Part shown: piece after piece, positions 12,101 to 26,000 of the stretch | How the letters are laid out: every line of letters starts with the position of its first letter | Position numbering within the stretch: the stretch's first letter is position 1 | Assembly (NCBI GenBank): GCA_014549065.1 | Contig: JACDOX010000052.1 | Coordinates: 2,610,581 to 2,674,580 of the forward strand | Direction: 5' to 3' | Source: Cardinalis cardinalis | Taxonomy: Eukaryota > Chordata > Aves > Passeriformes > Cardinalidae | DNA length: 64,000 nucleotides | The notes under the pieces: generated by a model | The model's database searches: none | Told to the model about the DNA's origin: nothing | What the model saw: the letters and a program-made list of their open reading frames with translations, nothing else | Position numbers and translations under genes: made by a program

Positions 12101-15100
12101 TTACCACAGTATCTATTCAGAAGCCACTGAGTTAGGCTTGATTGAGTCCTTGGATAGGATGAAATCCAGAGGATTCATTATTACTCTTTTCCATTGATGA
12201 ATTCAGATAAATCATTTTTTCCATCTTGCATTGTGTGAATGTGCCATAGAAGTCTGGTGTTTCCTTAGACACCTTTGTTTCGGTATCATTTATTCAGCTG
12301 CATNTAAGAACCAAAATATATTACATTTTTGAATTCACATCACAAACAGTACTCTCACAGTAGTTATTTTCTTTTTCTCTTTTTTCTCTGATAAAGTAGA
12401 AACCATCACACCTGGAACTCTCGGGAAGGGATGAGACAGTACTCAGGGAAATCCTAAAGAACAGTGAGAAATAAGTGATAAAGGATNAAAACTGTTTGTG
12501 TTTTTAAACAAAGACAGTGATAATTGGAGAGTGATAATTAATGGCAGGCATATTGTTTTCTTGTATTTTTTTCCACCTGAATTTATCAAGACCTTCTTGT
12601 GTACAGGAAGGAAGGAGATAAGTGAAAGTTGCAAGTGAATGTGGACAGAGGGGATAATTCATGAGAAGAATCACTGCCAAAGTACGTTTAAGTGCCATTC
12701 AGAAGAAAAAACTTTAAATGGGAATGGGATCTTCTTTAAAATCTCCACTAGTGGTAACACGAGCAACAGGAGAGGCCAGTTCTCAGGTACCACAGTTGTG
12801 GCTATACCCTTAATGCAAGTTCTTGTGACNCATCATTCAGTGATGAGACAGTGTGAAGATTCACAAATATATTTATTAAACCTANAGAAACTGAAATCAG
12901 AGGAAAATTAGTCAGGAATACTCCTCTTTTGAGTTGAAAGGTCAACTGCACCTTCCTTTCTTCTTAATATTTCTGTATGTCTCCCTTCTCTTTTTATATC
13001 TGTTTCATTCTCAAATGATTTCTTTAAATGGAGAAAACGTCGTTGGAGAAAAAAAATCATGGGGGTATTTGTGTAAATTTATGTAGGACATCTGTAGAAC
13101 AGAAAGATCACCTTTCTGGCAATGGAAGCTCTAAGTAAAATACTTTGAAGTATTTTAATTGTTGCTATTTTAAAAACAGCCACAAACATCTTGCTGATAC
13201 TTTCCATGATAACATGAAACAGCTTATAGGACTGAGGGGTTTGTTTTGATTTTTCAGAGACCATAGACTTGGATAAGATGGTGTCAAGTGCTACTTACTA
13301 TTTATGCAATACAGATGTTATTCCCTGACTCTGAATTTTTCCATTTCCCCAAAATGGGTATGTAGTATTTTTGGAGAGACAGTTATCTACACAAGCCAAA
13401 CTTAAAATACTAAAATACAGAAGTTCTCTTTTTAGAAATTTGAACATTCTGAAAAATTGACCCAGTTACTGTTCCCACTACATTTCTAAATGCATCTTTT
13501 TTGGAAGGTAGGCAACAGAGTGATGTTTTAATTTACACTGAAGAATTTCATGCATTACTAAATGTTTTTATAGTTGAACACTTAAGCCTCACTTCCAGCT
13601 GTTCCCCAAATGCCAAAGTGTGCCCACTTCTCCTTCCTTCAAGGCCAGCATCTATAATCTTTTTTTTAACAGATGAATTAAAGCAGNGAGAGTAGTTATG
13701 TAGCATGCCTGAAAGTCGTGTTAACAGCAGAAGCTGGAATTCATTCATTGTTATTCTATCTCCTAATTCAGTATCTTCACCACAAGACCACTCTTTTACC
13801 CAATCCTATAGAAGCATGTAGAAGTTTTCAGAGTTCATTTAAAATACAAATGTCACTATAGCTACATGCAACAGGTTTCAAAGTTAAGTAGTGTGAAGTG
13901 ACACACTGGAAATGGCTGTTTGAGCCAGTTGCAGACAGGGTGAGAAGCCAGATATTCTGACTGACATCAGTGTTTAATGTGGACTNTTGGGCAGGTGTGT
14001 GTATTGTTAGTTTAAAATTGTGTCAAGATGTCNGGAAGGGGAATCTGGAAAAACTCCCAAGCTGGCAGGATCTCCTCGGAGAAGGGGGAAGAAATAATTA
14101 TTTAGAAGTAATATTGTTCACACTCAGTATTAGAAAAATTAGACTCTTGAGACTCTCATGCTACCATCAAATAATAGTGGTTATGCTGTACAACTATGAG
14201 CAGCACATAATGAGGAGGAGCATTCTGCCTTGCTCATGCCCTCAGTTACTTTATGAAATAAAGATAGAGTTCTTGTCAGGTTCTGAGTTTAAGGCCCTGA
14301 GAACAGATGTTATTTTTTCATGTCTGTGCTCTGTGCATTAACAGTAGCAGCAGTGAAAATTTCTCCCTCTATCATGCCAGTAAGCCTTTAGAGACAGCTA
14401 CCAGAAGGGGGATCAGTGATATTTANTGACTTATTTGGCTTGTGGCTAAGAGCATCTGTACAATCAAAATGTCCATGGCCACTATCATAATCACAGAGAG
14501 AGCCATTGGCCATCTTTGTGAATTATTTCTAATCTGTAGAACTGTTAGAAAATTGAACTCCATTCTCCTTTTATGAAGATCTGAAATGCATTTGTTCAGG
14601 TTTTCATTTCAGAAACTGTAATTTGGGTACAGCCTGAGCAGAATTGCCTTTGTGTTGCCCCCTCATCTGTCTGTGGCCCATTACAGGGATGCAGCAGTGC
14701 TCGGGCACCCACCAGCACCAGTTAGGAGGTGACAGAGCTCTCTGGCTGCTGCTCCCTTGTTTGTTTTGCATGAACCAAACCCAGGGCTGCAGGGTCATGC
14801 AGTCTGGGGCAGGTGCCAAAACTACCCCTTTTCTGCCTCAGTGAGCTGTGAGATTGGCTCTGCTTCTCACCAGTCCATGTGTGTGGATGTNACTCTTCCC
14901 CTCCTGGTTTCATTTAATAACTCAAACAGCTGGAGCGCTGTCAGCTCTGACCTGGAGATCGTTCCATTGGCCATAAGTGNGCAAGTGCAAGCATGTGCAG
15001 GGCACTCTCACAGTGGAGTAGCTGTCTCAGTGAGAGTGTCTTTGGCAAAAAGAAGTTGAATTTGGCACTNCATTATCTAACTTTGACCAGTCGANTTTTA

Positions 15101-15639
15101 TTCAGAAGTGCATAGCAGATCCCTATGCTTTTCTCTTATGATTGTGCAAATCTAGTTCTTCATGTTGTTTTTGAGGTGGTGGAAAATAAAGGGCTTTTTG
15201 TTTTGAGCCTAGTGGATTATTTCCTGTGAACTCCAAGCCTTTTTTCCTTTCCTGGTTCTGTGCCCTTCCTCCAGACTCAGGAAAATTAGTTGTCTCAGGC
15301 AGCCCTACAGCCACCGAGTAGGAGAGGAGGGTATTCACAGCCAGCTCAGCCGGAGCAACGAAANGAATGAGCATTCCTGGCTGAGTGGCAAGTAACATCC
15401 CTGGACCTGCCGGAAGCGTGTACACTACTGCCTGGCCTTCCACCACAGTCTGATTTCTGGAAGTTGAGCTTCTAGCGTGTGATGTCAAATGCCATTAGCT
15501 AACACGAATGGCAAGACGGACTGGAAGTGTAACATTTCACTGTGGTTTCAAACAGATGCTTTTTCGCTCGATCCTTTAATGTTAGGGATGGCTTCGATGC
15601 CAGGATGTTCCCGGAAAGTTTTAGTTAGGAATCCCGCGG

Positions 15640-16125
15640 TCACCGCTGCACTACGTGGCCGGGCAGCGCGCGGCGGCGGCCGGCGGTTGCCTGCGTTGCC
15701 GGGCGCGCTGCCGCAGGGCGAGCCCGCTCCCTTCCTGAGCCCGCTCCCTTCCCGCCGCCGGGATCGGGCGGCCGCAGCCCGGGCGCGGGGAGCCCCTCCG
15801 GAGGCGGAGCGCGGCGGGGGCGGGACGCGGCCGCGGCCCTTCCTTTCCCTTCCTTTCCCGCCCCGCAGCTCCGCGGCTCAGCCGGCGCCGCCACGGGCAG
15901 TGTCCCCGGCGCGCGGGGCTCCGGCGGGGACAGCTCGGGAGTCCGCGCGGGCCCGGCCCTCCCGGCGCATGAGGCGGTGGGAGCGGCGGGCGGGAGAGGC
16001 GGAGAGGAGCGGCCGGAGCCCGGGATCGCCGCGCCGGAGCCCCTAGGATGTCACCATTGTTCAGCTGGGNGGCCAAGGTAGGCGGCGCGGCGCCCGCCGC
16101 CCTCCGCGCTCGGGAAGTAAAGTCC
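15640..16125 (+). promoter_or_regulatory. CpG island, candidate internal TBC1D1 promoter
   Basis: An abrupt change from AT-rich intron to very GC- and CpG-rich DNA begins near 15640 and fades by about 16125. It contains GC-box (Sp/KLF-type) sites, for example GGGGCGGG at 15817-15824 and CCCGCCCC at 15857-15864, the latter after a repeated CCTTCCTTT pyrimidine tract. No TATA box is evident, as is usual for CpG-island promoters. It lies 17.8 kb upstream of exon 3 and ends in a short coding exon candidate in the same direction. That the island drives TBC1D1 is inference. An unrelated non-coding or antisense transcript could also start here. Confidence 0.75.
16048..16077 (+). CDS. TBC1D1: Candidate alternative first coding exon of TBC1D1 (10 codons)
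   Basis: At the 3' edge of the CpG island an ATG with A at -3 opens ten codons, MSPLFSW-x-AK, where x is a GNG codon (Glu, Ala, Gly or Val). The codons end at AAG directly before GTAGGC, a plausible donor. The phase is 0, and exon 3 at 33851 also begins in phase 0 (GTG = Val), so splicing gives ...AK-VPEIISS in frame. Such a protein would lack PTB1 except for its last helix but keep PTB2, the phosphosites and the TBC domain. A second donor (AAG|GTAAAG, exon end 16237) would read into a stop at 16234-16236 and would suit a non-coding leader instead. There is no homology proof; the start is predicted. Confidence 0.45.
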
Positions 16126-19100
16126 AGCCTTGGGGCTTGCAGATGTTCGCGTGTAATTTCCAGGCAAGTCAGTCACCCCGGGAAGGGAGCGGAGCCCTGC
16201 TGTATTGTTCAGCCAGGGAAAAGGAGGAGCACTTAAGGTAAAGTCAGCCTGCTGTCAGACATGGCTTGGGTTTAGGGGCTAAAAGCGAAGCTGCAGGTCT
16301 GGCCGACTTGTTCAACTTTGCTGCGGATCTGCAAAAGGGGAGAGCTGAAATTAAAACTGCTCGGAAGGCCCGACCTTAGTGCCTTTTGAAGTCTAACGCT
16401 TCTTTTGCNCTCTGGGGAATGTGTAACAGCGCTCCCACTGTTTGTTTTGGAGTCTTTTTTTCCATGGTTTTTGTCATGGTCTGAAATTTATGAAGAACAA
16501 TAAGTTGGATTTTANTGGGACACTTACATGTTTTACTGTGACAATGCATGTGGCATGCTGCCTTCTTCATCTGTGTGTCTAGGGCTTCAGTATGCTTTTC
16601 CACTGTAACTGAAATTACGTATGGATGCAAAGCAGTAAAGCTGGTTAAAGATCTCTGGAATATAGTTTTGAGCTGATGTTTAAAAAAATTCAAAAGTAAC
16701 CGTCATTATGAAGGAGCTGCAAATGATATTCTATCTCAAGGCGCAGTTCAACATGTAGAAGAGGACAAGTGTGTGAAACAGCTGTACAGCAGTCAAGAAT
16801 TGTAGGTTCCTTGAATAAATTAGCTGGGNGAAAAACGTATATCTTGAAATTCAACAGACAGTGTAGACTGCTAGGNAGACAACATAAAACCTGATTCTTC
16901 CTTCTCTGTTGTCAGGTGTAAATGGTCAGTTGTTTAATTACTTCTGCATCCCTGTTCCTGAATATTTAACAGGTGAAATATCTACCCTCAGAACATACTA
17001 AGAGGGAAGTGCTTGATCTGTGACTGTTGCCTTTGTTCATATTCTCAGATAGAAGGATTTGCTCTGTTCTGTTTTGGAAATAGACTGCTGAGTTTTAGAC
17101 ACACCCTGGAAAATGGNAATGTATCCTTCTGTCTTTCCACTTGCTTTTTCCTCGGGGTGAAGACCTGTTGGGTGGAGCACGTGTAGTGACCTCTCCTGTC
17201 ACTCCTCAGGCTCTGTCTCCTGCATTACCCAAGACCCGGTTCCCGTGCATTCTGCAGGAGTAATACCGGCTGATGCCTGTCCCGGCTCTTTTAATGTGCT
17301 GGTCTCCTGTACAGGTGGCTGCTGTCAAGGATGGGTGATGCCATTGAGTACATACTTCAAAGATGCCCCCAAGGCATGGCTCATTTCCTTCCCTCCTTGT
17401 TCACTTGGCAGCTGGGCAAGGCAGCTGGTCCGAGGAGGTCAGAACTTGTAGCACACGGAGCTCGCTGTGTTTTTAGAGAAACAAGCTCTTGCACAAACAC
17501 ACTTCAGAATGCTTTTAGGAGTACTTTTTGTGCTTTCAAAACTAATTATTTCAATGCTGATTCTTCAGAACTACTTAGTTTTATTCTTTTGATGGCCATT
17601 AATTGTCAGCACTAATTTGGGAGGGAAAGCAAGGCAGTGTACTGCCTTGATAGAAATATCAAATGAGGCTCGTTAATAGACAAAACTTTCCTGCCTGCCA
17701 AAATCGGATCAGCTAAAATATAGGAGCTATTGCTGTGGGCTTTCAACACAAATGCAAGCCTTTCCAGTATTTATAGGACGGTGGCCCATTCCAGAACAGG
17801 GAAGGACTGTAGGAGGAGAAAACTGTCCCCCTCGAAGGAAAGCTGTCCCTTTGCATCTCTTACTTAAAAATGAGTGACCCCCCACTTAAGCAAGGTAAGT
17901 GTTTAGTCTCACCAGGCAAGTTGCCAGCCCTGCAGATACTTACATGTGAAGCAATTTACTCCCATGTGCTATGAAATTGATTTCCCTGGTGTTTGTATAA
18001 ACATTACCTTTTAATATATCTTGTTTACACATTTTTACCTGCAGTTTCACCCAGCTTGTCTCTTACCTACACACAGGCTCCTCAGGGCTGAGTTTTGCAG
18101 TGCTGCCAGGCTCAGCCATGGGGTCCATTCTGGGCTGGAGGATCAAGCCCCACTTGAGTCATGTGTGGATTGATGTTGCCCCCATTGGCCTTATGGATGC
18201 TGGCTGAACCCCTGTAGGATGGTTCTGTGGGTAACGAATTCTAAAGAACTGACTTGTTTTACTCTCATACAATTATTTAAATAAAAAAGAATAGTTATAC
18301 CTGTTTTTCCTGCATGGTTTGATACAAAGTTAGACAACTGACTTAAAGGAAATCTTTGACTAAGCACCTGAAAGCAGAGTCTCTTGGAAGTGTAAACTAT
18401 GTTTGCACTGCTCTGAGTAGAAAATACAGTTTTGTGCTTTGGTAGATACACAAAGACTATTCATATTCAGTTTAGGTCACTGAAGTAACGGTTACTAAAA
18501 GTAATCATTGTGGGCTTGAAAAATGTCACAAAAAAACACATGCAGAGTTTTAGTGGCAAACTGACATATTATTAATTCATTAGTAGGAGGTAATAATACA
18601 GTGACAAGTGTTAGAAATAATTTTATCTGTTCCTATAATATTTAATACAGCTATAGTAAAAAAAAAGAGATTTGTCTTAGTTCTTTACAAATTGCTTAAT
18701 TTTATAATGCAAGTTTCTATTCAGAAGCAGCTTTACAAAACTGGAGAACTGATTGCTGAAGAAATTGAAACAGTTCTTAGTGCAAGAAACTGTGTAAAGA
18801 ATTTTGAGTAAATGTGTCCTCAAATTCTCAGCTAGCTATGAAATTTATACAGTTTGTCTGTCTAGTTACAAAAAAAGGGCACTGTATATAATTTAATAGC
18901 TGTGTTCAATTTATTTTGTCACAAGGATTATAAACCAACAAAGAATCAGTAAAGAAAATAACTAAGATAAAATGCAAAGCAAAGTAACACAATTTAATTC
19001 AATGTTTCTTCTATAATTAAGAGATGCTCCCTCCTGAGGGGAGCTGCAAGTGATAGAGTGTAGTGCTGAACCTGGAGGAACATCCACTTATTGTCACCAG

Positions 19101-19717
19101 CACTGGAAGAAAAGGATGGATTTACAGTGTGGCTGTCCCCAGCTGGTTGGCTAATCTTGGACCTTGAGTTGAGAAAGCCAATTGTTTGGATTCCTTCTCC
19201 TATGAAAATCAGATTTTAGGGTGTATTCACAGTAGATGCTCTGAAATTCCCAACAACAAAACAAGAAGTAAGTTTTAGTTTGGTTTGGGTTTTTTCAAGG
19301 ATTTCTGAGTCGGAAGGACCAATGAGCGTTCNGCAGTTTGGGAAGCTCTCAAGCCATCAACAAAGAAAATTTCTGTCCTATTCAGTGCAGCAAGATGTGG
19401 TTACTTGGCTTGTGCCATGAAATATTACTGAAGAAATAATCATAATAATATTGGGAACACCACTTATATTTCTTGTAATCGTAATACAGCTTTTTATTCT
19501 GTGTTAGAATTGATATTGCTGCTGTTTTGCCATCATTCCTACTATTCCTATTCTTTGTAAAACAGAGTGCCTAGTAGATCTCTGGAGGAGCTTGCATGGG
19601 AGTAATGATATACTTCTTAGTTTAGGTCAGAAGCTACAAAAGAAATTAATTTGCCTTCTGCAAAGGAATGAAGAAGAATGAGAGACTAAAAATCATGATG
19701 GCCACAAAATCCCATCC

Positions 19718-19720
<3 letters not shown>

Positions 19721-19746
<26 letters not shown>
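19721..19746. repeat. Poly-T run (26 nt)
   Basis: An uninterrupted T run in the long intron. It could be the antisense tail of an old retrotransposed piece, but no element is recognisable beside it. Confidence 0.9.
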
Positions 19747-19748
<2 letters not shown>

Positions 19749-21775
19749 GGGTGTTTTGAAAGGATGGTTTTGGCTTTTTTTTGCTGGTCTGTTCTAGGGT
19801 ATGTCACATTCATTTATGAGGATGTTTTGCTCAGTTTTAGCTGACATGCCTCTTTCTTTTATTCCCCACAGCTTCCAGCAAAGGTGAGCACCTTTAGTCA
19901 TCTTTAATCCCTCAGTGAATGATTTACATTTTAGCCAAACAAATAAAGTTTTTATGTCTTCAGCAGCCCTCATAACCAGCCATTTTAAAACAGTCTAGAG
20001 CCAAAAAACTTACACATTTGTTAAACCTGTCTTACTTTTAAGCTCATCTTACTTATGATAAATTATTTGGGTAGGTGAGTAAGTGGTGGTGGTATTCCAT
20101 GGGGTGCAACTCTTGTTTGTGCTAGTGCATTTATCCCTGATAACCCTAATTGTAAAGGAATTAGAATACTTGCATACTGTATCAAGAATCAAGTACTTAA
20201 TAGAGAGCTAGTGCCAGGGAAGAATTGGGAATTGCTGAGGAGGGAAGGCTCAAAAGCCACAGTTTTGCTTGTGGAAGAATCTCCTTGATGCCANTGACGC
20301 TGTGGGTAGGGCTGAAAGGACAGACCCTCGCTTGTCTCCCAGGCTGGATGCCAGCAGTGTAGCAAGGAGAAAGTGCAGATTTCTGCCAGAGCTGTGTTTT
20401 GATGCCCAAGCTTGCACAATNCCCTTGTCAGAGAACGCTACATTTCTGCTCAGTGTGATTCTCCAGGTCAGTTTCTGTTGGGGTAAAATGTTGTTGCCAA
20501 TTGACAGCTTTCAGATAAATGGTGATTATCACCAAACACCGAGAGTTGAAATGCACTGCTCTCTGTATGCCAGTCACTCCTGCCTGCCCCTGTGGGGGCC
20601 CGGCTGATGACTGAGGAATGTGCGCTCAGCATTGGAAATTAAGTCAGCCCTGTGGTGAAACCCCTCACTTACTCAGCACTTAAGTTCTCTTTGGAACTAT
20701 TGCTTTTATTCTTCATCCTTCCATTTCTTTTTCTGGATGCCAGGCTCAAATTGCACCTGCTCTGCTTGGGTGTTCCCCATTTGGTGGGAGAGGGCTGGAA
20801 TATGGTCGCTCACGTGGCTTTTGTGTGGCTGCACAGGTGTAGCAGGGCAGGGTCCTCTGTATTTGTCAGCTACATTAGGGGTGCTTAGTAAGGAGCAGAG
20901 CTTTCCACAGAGAAATTTCTGGCCATGTAGATTGCAGTTTAGCAAGGTTTTTCTCTTGAATCATTTATACCTTTCTGAATTAATTTCTCATGAGTATCTT
21001 CTTTCAGGTTCATGTTGACCTTCAGATTTAACAAGCCAAGCCTGACAAGGTAGCTGAGCTTGCTCTTTTGTACAGGTTCTGTCCTCTGCAATTCAAAACA
21101 GAACTTTTAGCCTCTAGTCAAACACAGTTTGTTTTTCTTTGCTGACAGGCACTCTGGAAGTTAGTGCTAGCTGTCTTCATGTGGTTAACATGTTCTGAGC
21201 CAACCAGTTGCAAAACTACTAGTAAATCCTGCAGGATTAGGGAAAACCCCAGGTTGTATCAAAGATAGATAATACAACTAAGGGTTTGTTTGGATTTTTT
21301 TTCCATATATACATTTGTCTGCAGCACTGCAGTTTAATTTTATTTGCCTTACATTTGATGATTTTAAATACTGTTTCACNTCATAGTCTTTTTTTTGAAA
21401 GGCTACTGTAATGAAGCAGTCTTTTATGTGTACTAGAGGTGTTCATGAGAACTCCAAAGCAGCAGTTGCATTCTGGATCCCATAAATAGAAATATCCTTA
21501 GGGAAAAGTCAGGTAAAGAACCTCTTTAAAATTTNCAAATTCCCACCATCCTGCATGTAGAAGCTGCAGCATTTCTGAGAAACCTTTGCTTTAAGGGGTT
21601 GTCAGAATTTTTTTACTGGGCCATCTAATAAAAGTTATAAATACTTTTAAGAAGTCTTCTGAACGATTTTATTTTCAATTTGAAGGAGCTGAGCTTGTGT
21701 ATGGTGTACAGAGGTTGACTAATGACTTAACAAGTAAATCCTCAATAGAATTATTCAATAGCATTACAGCTTGGC

Positions 21776-21794
21776 TTTTTTTTTTTTTTTTTTT
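21776..21794. repeat. Poly-T run (19 nt)
   Basis: Uninterrupted T run about 375 bp before the antisense CR1 element; not obviously part of it. Confidence 0.9.
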
Positions 21795-22169
21795 GTTAGA
21801 AGCCTTTACAGCTCTACTGTTCAAGCTAAAGAACTTATGGATGGCAATGACTCAGAGGAAAAACATTCTCAGTCTCTGTTTTGGTAGTATTTTACATATC
21901 AGTTAAGATACACAAAATATGTCAAGAGATGCTTACTAATTTGTATAGGGAGGTGAGGCAGGAGAGCTGGGAAAAGCAGACAGAACTCAAAGAGCAGAAG
22001 CTGAGGCAGGGGAATTACTTTAGCTACTGTGTATTGGTTTTATCCCTGAGTTAACTCTACTGAATTGTATTTGAATTGTTTTCAGTTATTCTTGCTTTTA
22101 AATCAAGTTACAATAACAAATCATGAGATGCATTAATGCATAAATATAGAATTTTAATAGAANTGTTTT

Positions 22170-23052
22170 CACAGAATCACAGAATAAACTGAGTTGGAAG
22201 GGACCCACTAGGATGAAGCCCANCTTCCTGGCCCTGCACAAGACACCCCTAAGAATCACACCACATACATCGTCCGAACACTTCTGAACTCTGTCAGGCT
22301 TGGTGCTGTGGCCACTTCCCTGAGGAGCCTGTTCCAGTGCCCAACCACCCTCTGGGCTTTTTTGAATATCCAATCTAAACTTCCTGACACAGCTGCAGGC
22401 CATTCCTTCACATCCTGTCACTGGTCATCATAAAGAAGAGATCAGTATTTGCCCCTCCTCTTCCCCTCATGAGGAGGTTGTAGACTGCAATGAGGTCTCC
22501 CCTCNGTCTCCTTTTCTTGAGGCTGAATCAACCNAGTGCCCTCAGCCACTCCTCATACGGCTTCCCCTCAAGGCCCTTCATCGTCCTCATCGCTCTCCTT
22601 TAGGCGCGTTCTAACACCTTTATACCGTTACTGTACTGTGGCACCCAAAACTGCCCCCAGCATTCGAGGTGAAGCTTTCTCAGCCCAGAGCAGAGCAGGA
22701 CAATCCCCTCCCTTGCCTGGCTGGTGATGCTGTGCCTGATGAAACCCCAGNACAGGGTTGGCCCTCCTGGCTCCCCGGGCACTGCTGACTCATGTTCAAC
22801 TTGTCATGGACCAGGACCCTCAAGTCCCTTTCCATGGCACTACTGTCCNGCATCTCGTTCCNCAGTCTGTCTGTACATCCAAGTTTGCCCCATTCCAGGT
22901 GCAGAATCTGGCACTTTCGCTTGTTAAACTTACAGATTTGATGATTGCCCAGTCTGCTAGTTTATTGAAGTTGCTCTGCTGGGCATCCCTACCTTTGAGA
23001 GAGTCATATCTCCTCCCAATTTTCTATCATCTGCAAACTTGCTTAGTATCCA
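22170..23052 (-). mobile_element. CR1 LINE fragment, antisense, 5'-truncated
   Basis: About 0.88 kb reading as CR1 on the minus strand. The + strand begins with CACAGAATCACAGAAT, the complement of the CR1 terminal octamer repeats, then GTTGGAAGGGACC. CR1 blocks follow: CCTGTTCCAGTGCCCAACCA, CAATGAGGTCTCCCCTC, CTCAGCCACTCCTCAT, CAGGTGCAGAATCTGGCACTT and ATCATCTGCAAACTTGCT. The element is 5'-truncated at about 23052 and riddled with substitutions. All open frames across it are chance frames. Confidence 0.93.
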
Positions 23053-26000
23053 TTTTTTAAAGTAAAATCTTTCTGAAAAGCATGGTTTTCTTGCTGAAAA
23101 GCAACAGGGAGGTTCAGGCACCTTTTCAGTAGACCTGTTTCAGTGGACTAGCGCATAACAACAGGTTTCTGCTGCCTCTTTTCCTTTGTGCTTTCAAGTT
23201 CCCAAAAGGGCAGGCCGGTATTCCTGGATCAGCTGGCCAGGTGCGCAAAAGCTGCAGTTCTTAGCATGGATGAAATCCCCTGTAGGTTGCATCTATGTCA
23301 GTAAGTGCCATACAGCAACATGTTGTTCAAGGGGGGCTGCTGGTGCTGAGGATAGGTTCTGTACCTCACTCTGGGAAGTGACTTTCACTTTGAATTGGCC
23401 CTAATTTGGTGCTCTGAACCAAAAGCCTGTTTGCAGTGAAATGTATCACAAAATGAAGGTTTAGTTCTGTGTAAATGGGTGACAGTTCTGGTGTTTTGAG
23501 ACATCCCCATAANGTAGTCTGTCACACAAGAAGTGGAATGGGAGAATCCACTCTCAAACACATTCCAGGTTCAAAATAAAATAGTTAAGTAATCACAGCA
23601 TATTATACTTGAGAGTCCAATTAGAGAAGCTGGACAAACAGGATACACATGGCTTTGGCTGTGTGGCCACACTGGGGCATAGTGGATAGCCCTGATGGAG
23701 GGAGTAGGGGCCCATCAGGGAATTTTTATTTTATTGGGATATTGACCTTTTGTCTAGTGAAAATATCCAGCCTGAAGAGGTCATCTGGGATTTCTGTGCC
23801 CTAGACTTCTGTCTGTTACTAACTGAAGAACTGTGAAGAGAGTATAAAAATGTTTGTTGCCTTGCATTCTCAGGCTCACTGTGTATGTGAGCATACATGT
23901 TGATGGTCACATTTTAAAACCAAACCAAACATTATTCTGGAGTATCTGGAAGCTTCTTTCCAACTCAAAAAGTTGCTAGCTTTGGGCATGTGAATGTTTC
24001 TCTTTATACCTTTGGAGCACCATCGCTGTAATCAAAAGCATGGGGTTTTTTTCCAGGGAAAACCTTTGATATGCAGCTACCAAACAGGATTTTCAGGTAC
24101 AGATATTCTGTGAAATTGCAGGTTTGGGGAAAACAGGCTGCTTATGCATAGTTGCACAGGCCCACCCCCTGCTACTGAAAATGGCAAAGCTGAGCTAAAC
24201 TAAACAGCTCCTTTCTTTTTCAATGAACCATTTTGGGGAATTTATGTGTTTATTTCAAGAAGCTATATAGCCAAATATCTTAGTTTTACCAGATCTTAAC
24301 AGTGGCCTCACTGTATTAACTGAACTATTGGTCTGCTGCTGTAGTACCAATGAGGTGAGCTCACTGAAGCCGTTGTCATGGAAATTTGGATGGTTGGCAC
24401 TAAATGTTTCATGCTGGTTTTGTTTCTGTGGAGCTTTTTATAGCTTCTAATCTCCTCAAATGCAAGTCATGGAAAAGAAATTTGTAGAGGTGCTTTGGAG
24501 TTTTAGACAATTAGGTACAAGGGGCCTGTCTTTAAAACTGTTGTTACTTACCCAGAACCTGAACCAGTAATATGTTTTGGAATTTCTAATTTGGTTATGT
24601 CCCATTGGAATATAACCTACAGAGTTTATCATTCTGTGAAAGCAAGATTTCTGCTTGATATACAATCATTGAGGGCTGACCATTTTAGACTAAAGCATAT
24701 TTTTTGTATGCAAACAGTTCATGCAGCTGATGTGGTTTTGTTTATCATATAAAAATTATTTATTGTATCTTGTTATAATTCCATCAGCATTTTTTTCTTC
24801 TGGTTTTTTTTTTTCTGTGTCAGCAGAGAAGGATGAAAACTGGTGAACTAACTGCTCTTTTAAGTGAAAGAGTAGTTTTCATGGGGTGTTTAGTCATTAC
24901 TTTCCCATTCTGCTCTCCTGGGAGTTGACCTGAGGCAGCTGAAATCTGTTACTATATGACAAAGCAGCAAATGTGCTCATCCACAAGCAAATCAGAATTT
25001 TGTACCAATCAGGCAGAATGCTGGGAAAAGCTTATCAGCTTCTTCGCTCCAGTTCCCCTGGGGCCTTTGTGAGTTTAATTTTCAAGTAAGATTCTTCCAA
25101 TTAAAAACATCATCTGTCCCTGTGCCGCCCACCAGCAGCCCTAGGAGGAGGGGCTGTGTGACTGGCTGTTTCCTTTGGAAGTCTGTCAAGTCTGTTGTCA
25201 GTGTAAGAGATGGTGTTTTACTCTGCTGCAGATAAAACTTACACATCCTGTCAACCAAAGCATTCATAGCTTGACTTCCCCCCACTACCTTCCTTTGTGA
25301 AAGCATCAAAATAAATCTTGAGGAGTGGGAGATTTTGACACACACTTGGGTCAGCTGTCAAAAAGGTTATATCAGAAATAACCTTAGTTGTAGTGAGGAT
25401 ACACATAGAGTTTTCTTCCTTTCTTGATTTGAGTTGGATATTGATAAGGANAGAAGAATTTCAGGCTTTTTTAAATTTGTAAAGAAATTATATTCTTTTC
25501 TGTCTGTTTTGCTAACCTGTATTTTGCCAGTTGTACCAATTTTGATAACTGCCAGAAGCCCAGGAACAAAGGAGACCAGNAGAGAGCCTGTATGCTATTG
25601 TACAAATGAAATTTAAGCTGATTAATAATTTATATTAAAAAAGTTACTACGTAATTTCCTTTTTAAAGTCCTGATATTGCCTTTCAGTTATAAAAGAAAA
25701 ATTCTCCATCCTGCTTCAAAAAAAATCAAAACAGAAAAGAACTCTTGTACTGAAAGCTTTGAAATGCCATTGCTGTCTTTTTGCATTTATAGCTATTTAA
25801 GAATAGACTTCCTTCTGTTTCCCACCCCATAGCCTCCAGCAAAGTCCCAAACCTGTCTCAACCCTGTGATGAGCTGCTTGCAGTTCCATCTTGCACCTCT
25901 CCTAAAAAAAAGGATTTCATCTCTGTTGATAATGAATGAGCACAGATATTTCTAGGTATTGCTTTACAACAGGTATTGCCTCGTTGTTCAGTACTCCCCT

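Larger units (their letters stand above)
1..15639. other. Upstream intronic sequence of TBC1D1, no exon seen
   Basis: No reading frame here resembles the PTB1-coding exon of TBC1D1 or any other protein I recognise. All open frames are short and have no family motif, apart from the reading frames inside the CR1 at 6.6-7.5 kb. The region is AT-rich and holds the repeats listed separately. It is called intronic because the CpG island and exon 3 downstream belong to TBC1D1 and the canonical start exon is missing from the window. It could instead be partly intergenic if the canonical first exons sit elsewhere. Confidence 0.6.

Noticed and set aside
15489..16046. 185-codon open frame across the CpG island, with overlapping minus-strand frames at 15651-16076
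   Set aside because: The composition is Ala, Arg, Pro and Gly from CpG-rich DNA that lacks stops; no domain is visible and all frames are similarly open.
16078..16237. Longer version of the alternative first exon using the donor at 16238
   Set aside because: The frame from the ATG at 16048 stops at 16234-16236 before that donor, so it could only serve as a non-coding leader.
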